The position numbers were made by a program, and so were the translations under genes. Positions 63,819 through 64,000 of a stretch of 64,000 nt of DNA are shown here, one piece after another (the stretch's first letter is position 1; the number at the start of each line of letters is the position of its first letter). Source of the DNA: Haematospirillum sp. H1815 (GTDB lineage: Bacteria > Pseudomonadota > Alphaproteobacteria > Rhodospirillales > Rhodospirillaceae); contig NZ_JAAVTA010000008.1 of assembly GCF_012102705.1 (NCBI RefSeq), positions 1-64,000 of the forward strand, in the 5' to 3' direction. The notes below the pieces were generated by a model. That model saw only the letters and a list, made by a program, of their open reading frames with translations. It did no database searches and was not told the DNA's origin.

Positions 63819-64000
63819 CTACTTCTCGACAAACGCCTTCTCAATAACATACTGACGGGGGTCATTGGATGCTCCCTCGTGGAAGCCCATATTTTCCAGC
63901 AACTTGGTCGTATCCGTCAACATTGCAGGGCTTCCGCACAACATGAAACGGTCATCTTCGACATTGGGGTCTGGCAATCCAAGATCACTGAACATCTGCC
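63819..64000 (-). CDS. fpr: Ferredoxin-NADP reductase, C-terminal part
   Basis: The window ends inside this gene; only the last 60 codons are visible. The sequence RFMLCGSPAMLTDTTKLLE followed by GFHEGASNDPRQYVIEKAFVEK split by eye is the conserved C-terminus of bacterial ferredoxin-NADP reductase (Fpr, type with YVIEKAFVEK end). It exchanges electrons between NADPH and ferredoxin or flavodoxin. Confidence 0.9.
   Translation of the reverse strand, partial: QMFSDLGLPDPNVEDDRFMLCGSPAMLTDTTKLLENMGFHEGASNDPRQYVIEKAFVEK

Overview
The window reads as the chromosome of a motile alphaproteobacterium of the Rhodospirillales type. The evidence is a set of alphaproteobacterial signature genes: the cell-cycle kinase CckA, the GANTC methyltransferase CcrM, the flagellar regulators FlbT, FlaF and FliX, and the MotE and DUF6468 motor-associated proteins. 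Predicted sigma-54 and CtrA-like sites fit this. I cannot name the genus from sequence alone. No insertion sequence, prophage, rRNA or CRISPR array was seen; there is one tRNA.

Region 1 (1-37.5 kb) is a large flagellar and chemotaxis locus. recA sits at the left edge with a LexA-like site. Next to it a leftward operon flgB-flgC-fliE-fliQ-fliR-flhB-cckA carries rod and export genes and joins the cell-cycle kinase to the export switch gene by a start/stop overlap. Divergent from it are an FlhB C-terminal-like protein, an unknown protein, fliO and fliP, then an Lrp/AsnC regulator. From 10.0 to 19.6 kb a leftward block fliL-fliM-DUF6468-motE-cheY-cheZ-motB-like-motB-like-TPR forms a motor and switch module. 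Its last three genes are the least understood part of the locus: one MotB-like protein keeps the channel aspartate, its neighbour has lost it, and an 1176-residue exported TPR protein follows by overlap. From 19.9 to 31.3 kb run flgF-flgG-flgA-flgH-flaF-like, then (after divergent dksA-like and fliX genes) flgI-flgJ-flgN-like-flgK-flgL. Probable sigma-54 promoters precede flgF and flgI. From 31.4 to 37.3 kb lie two candidate flagellin glycosyltransferases (Maf and a TPR/GT41 protein), flaF, flbT and one short flagellin gene.

Region 2 (37.5-54 kb) is mostly housekeeping: ccrM (with three GANTC sites on its predicted promoter), rnhB, a Kef-type antiporter, a YeiH-type exporter, a soluble lytic transglycosylase, a uracil-DNA glycosylase, ETF-ubiquinone oxidoreductase, a TPR lipoprotein, ispE, a GNAT acetyltransferase, tRNA-Gln, an M19 dipeptidase and a compact feoABC ferrous iron operon with an FNR-like site.

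Region 3 (54-64 kb) is more accessory. It holds a 981-residue autotransporter whose barrel and passenger repeats resemble rickettsial Sca/OmpB proteins, a G+C-rich pair (alpha/beta-hydrolase lipoprotein, methionine gamma-lyase), a chemoreceptor, and a DUF2325 protein with a Fur-box-like sequence upstream. A strong promoter then drives a 380-base structured leader before a 71-residue protein. The window ends inside a ferredoxin-NADP reductase gene.
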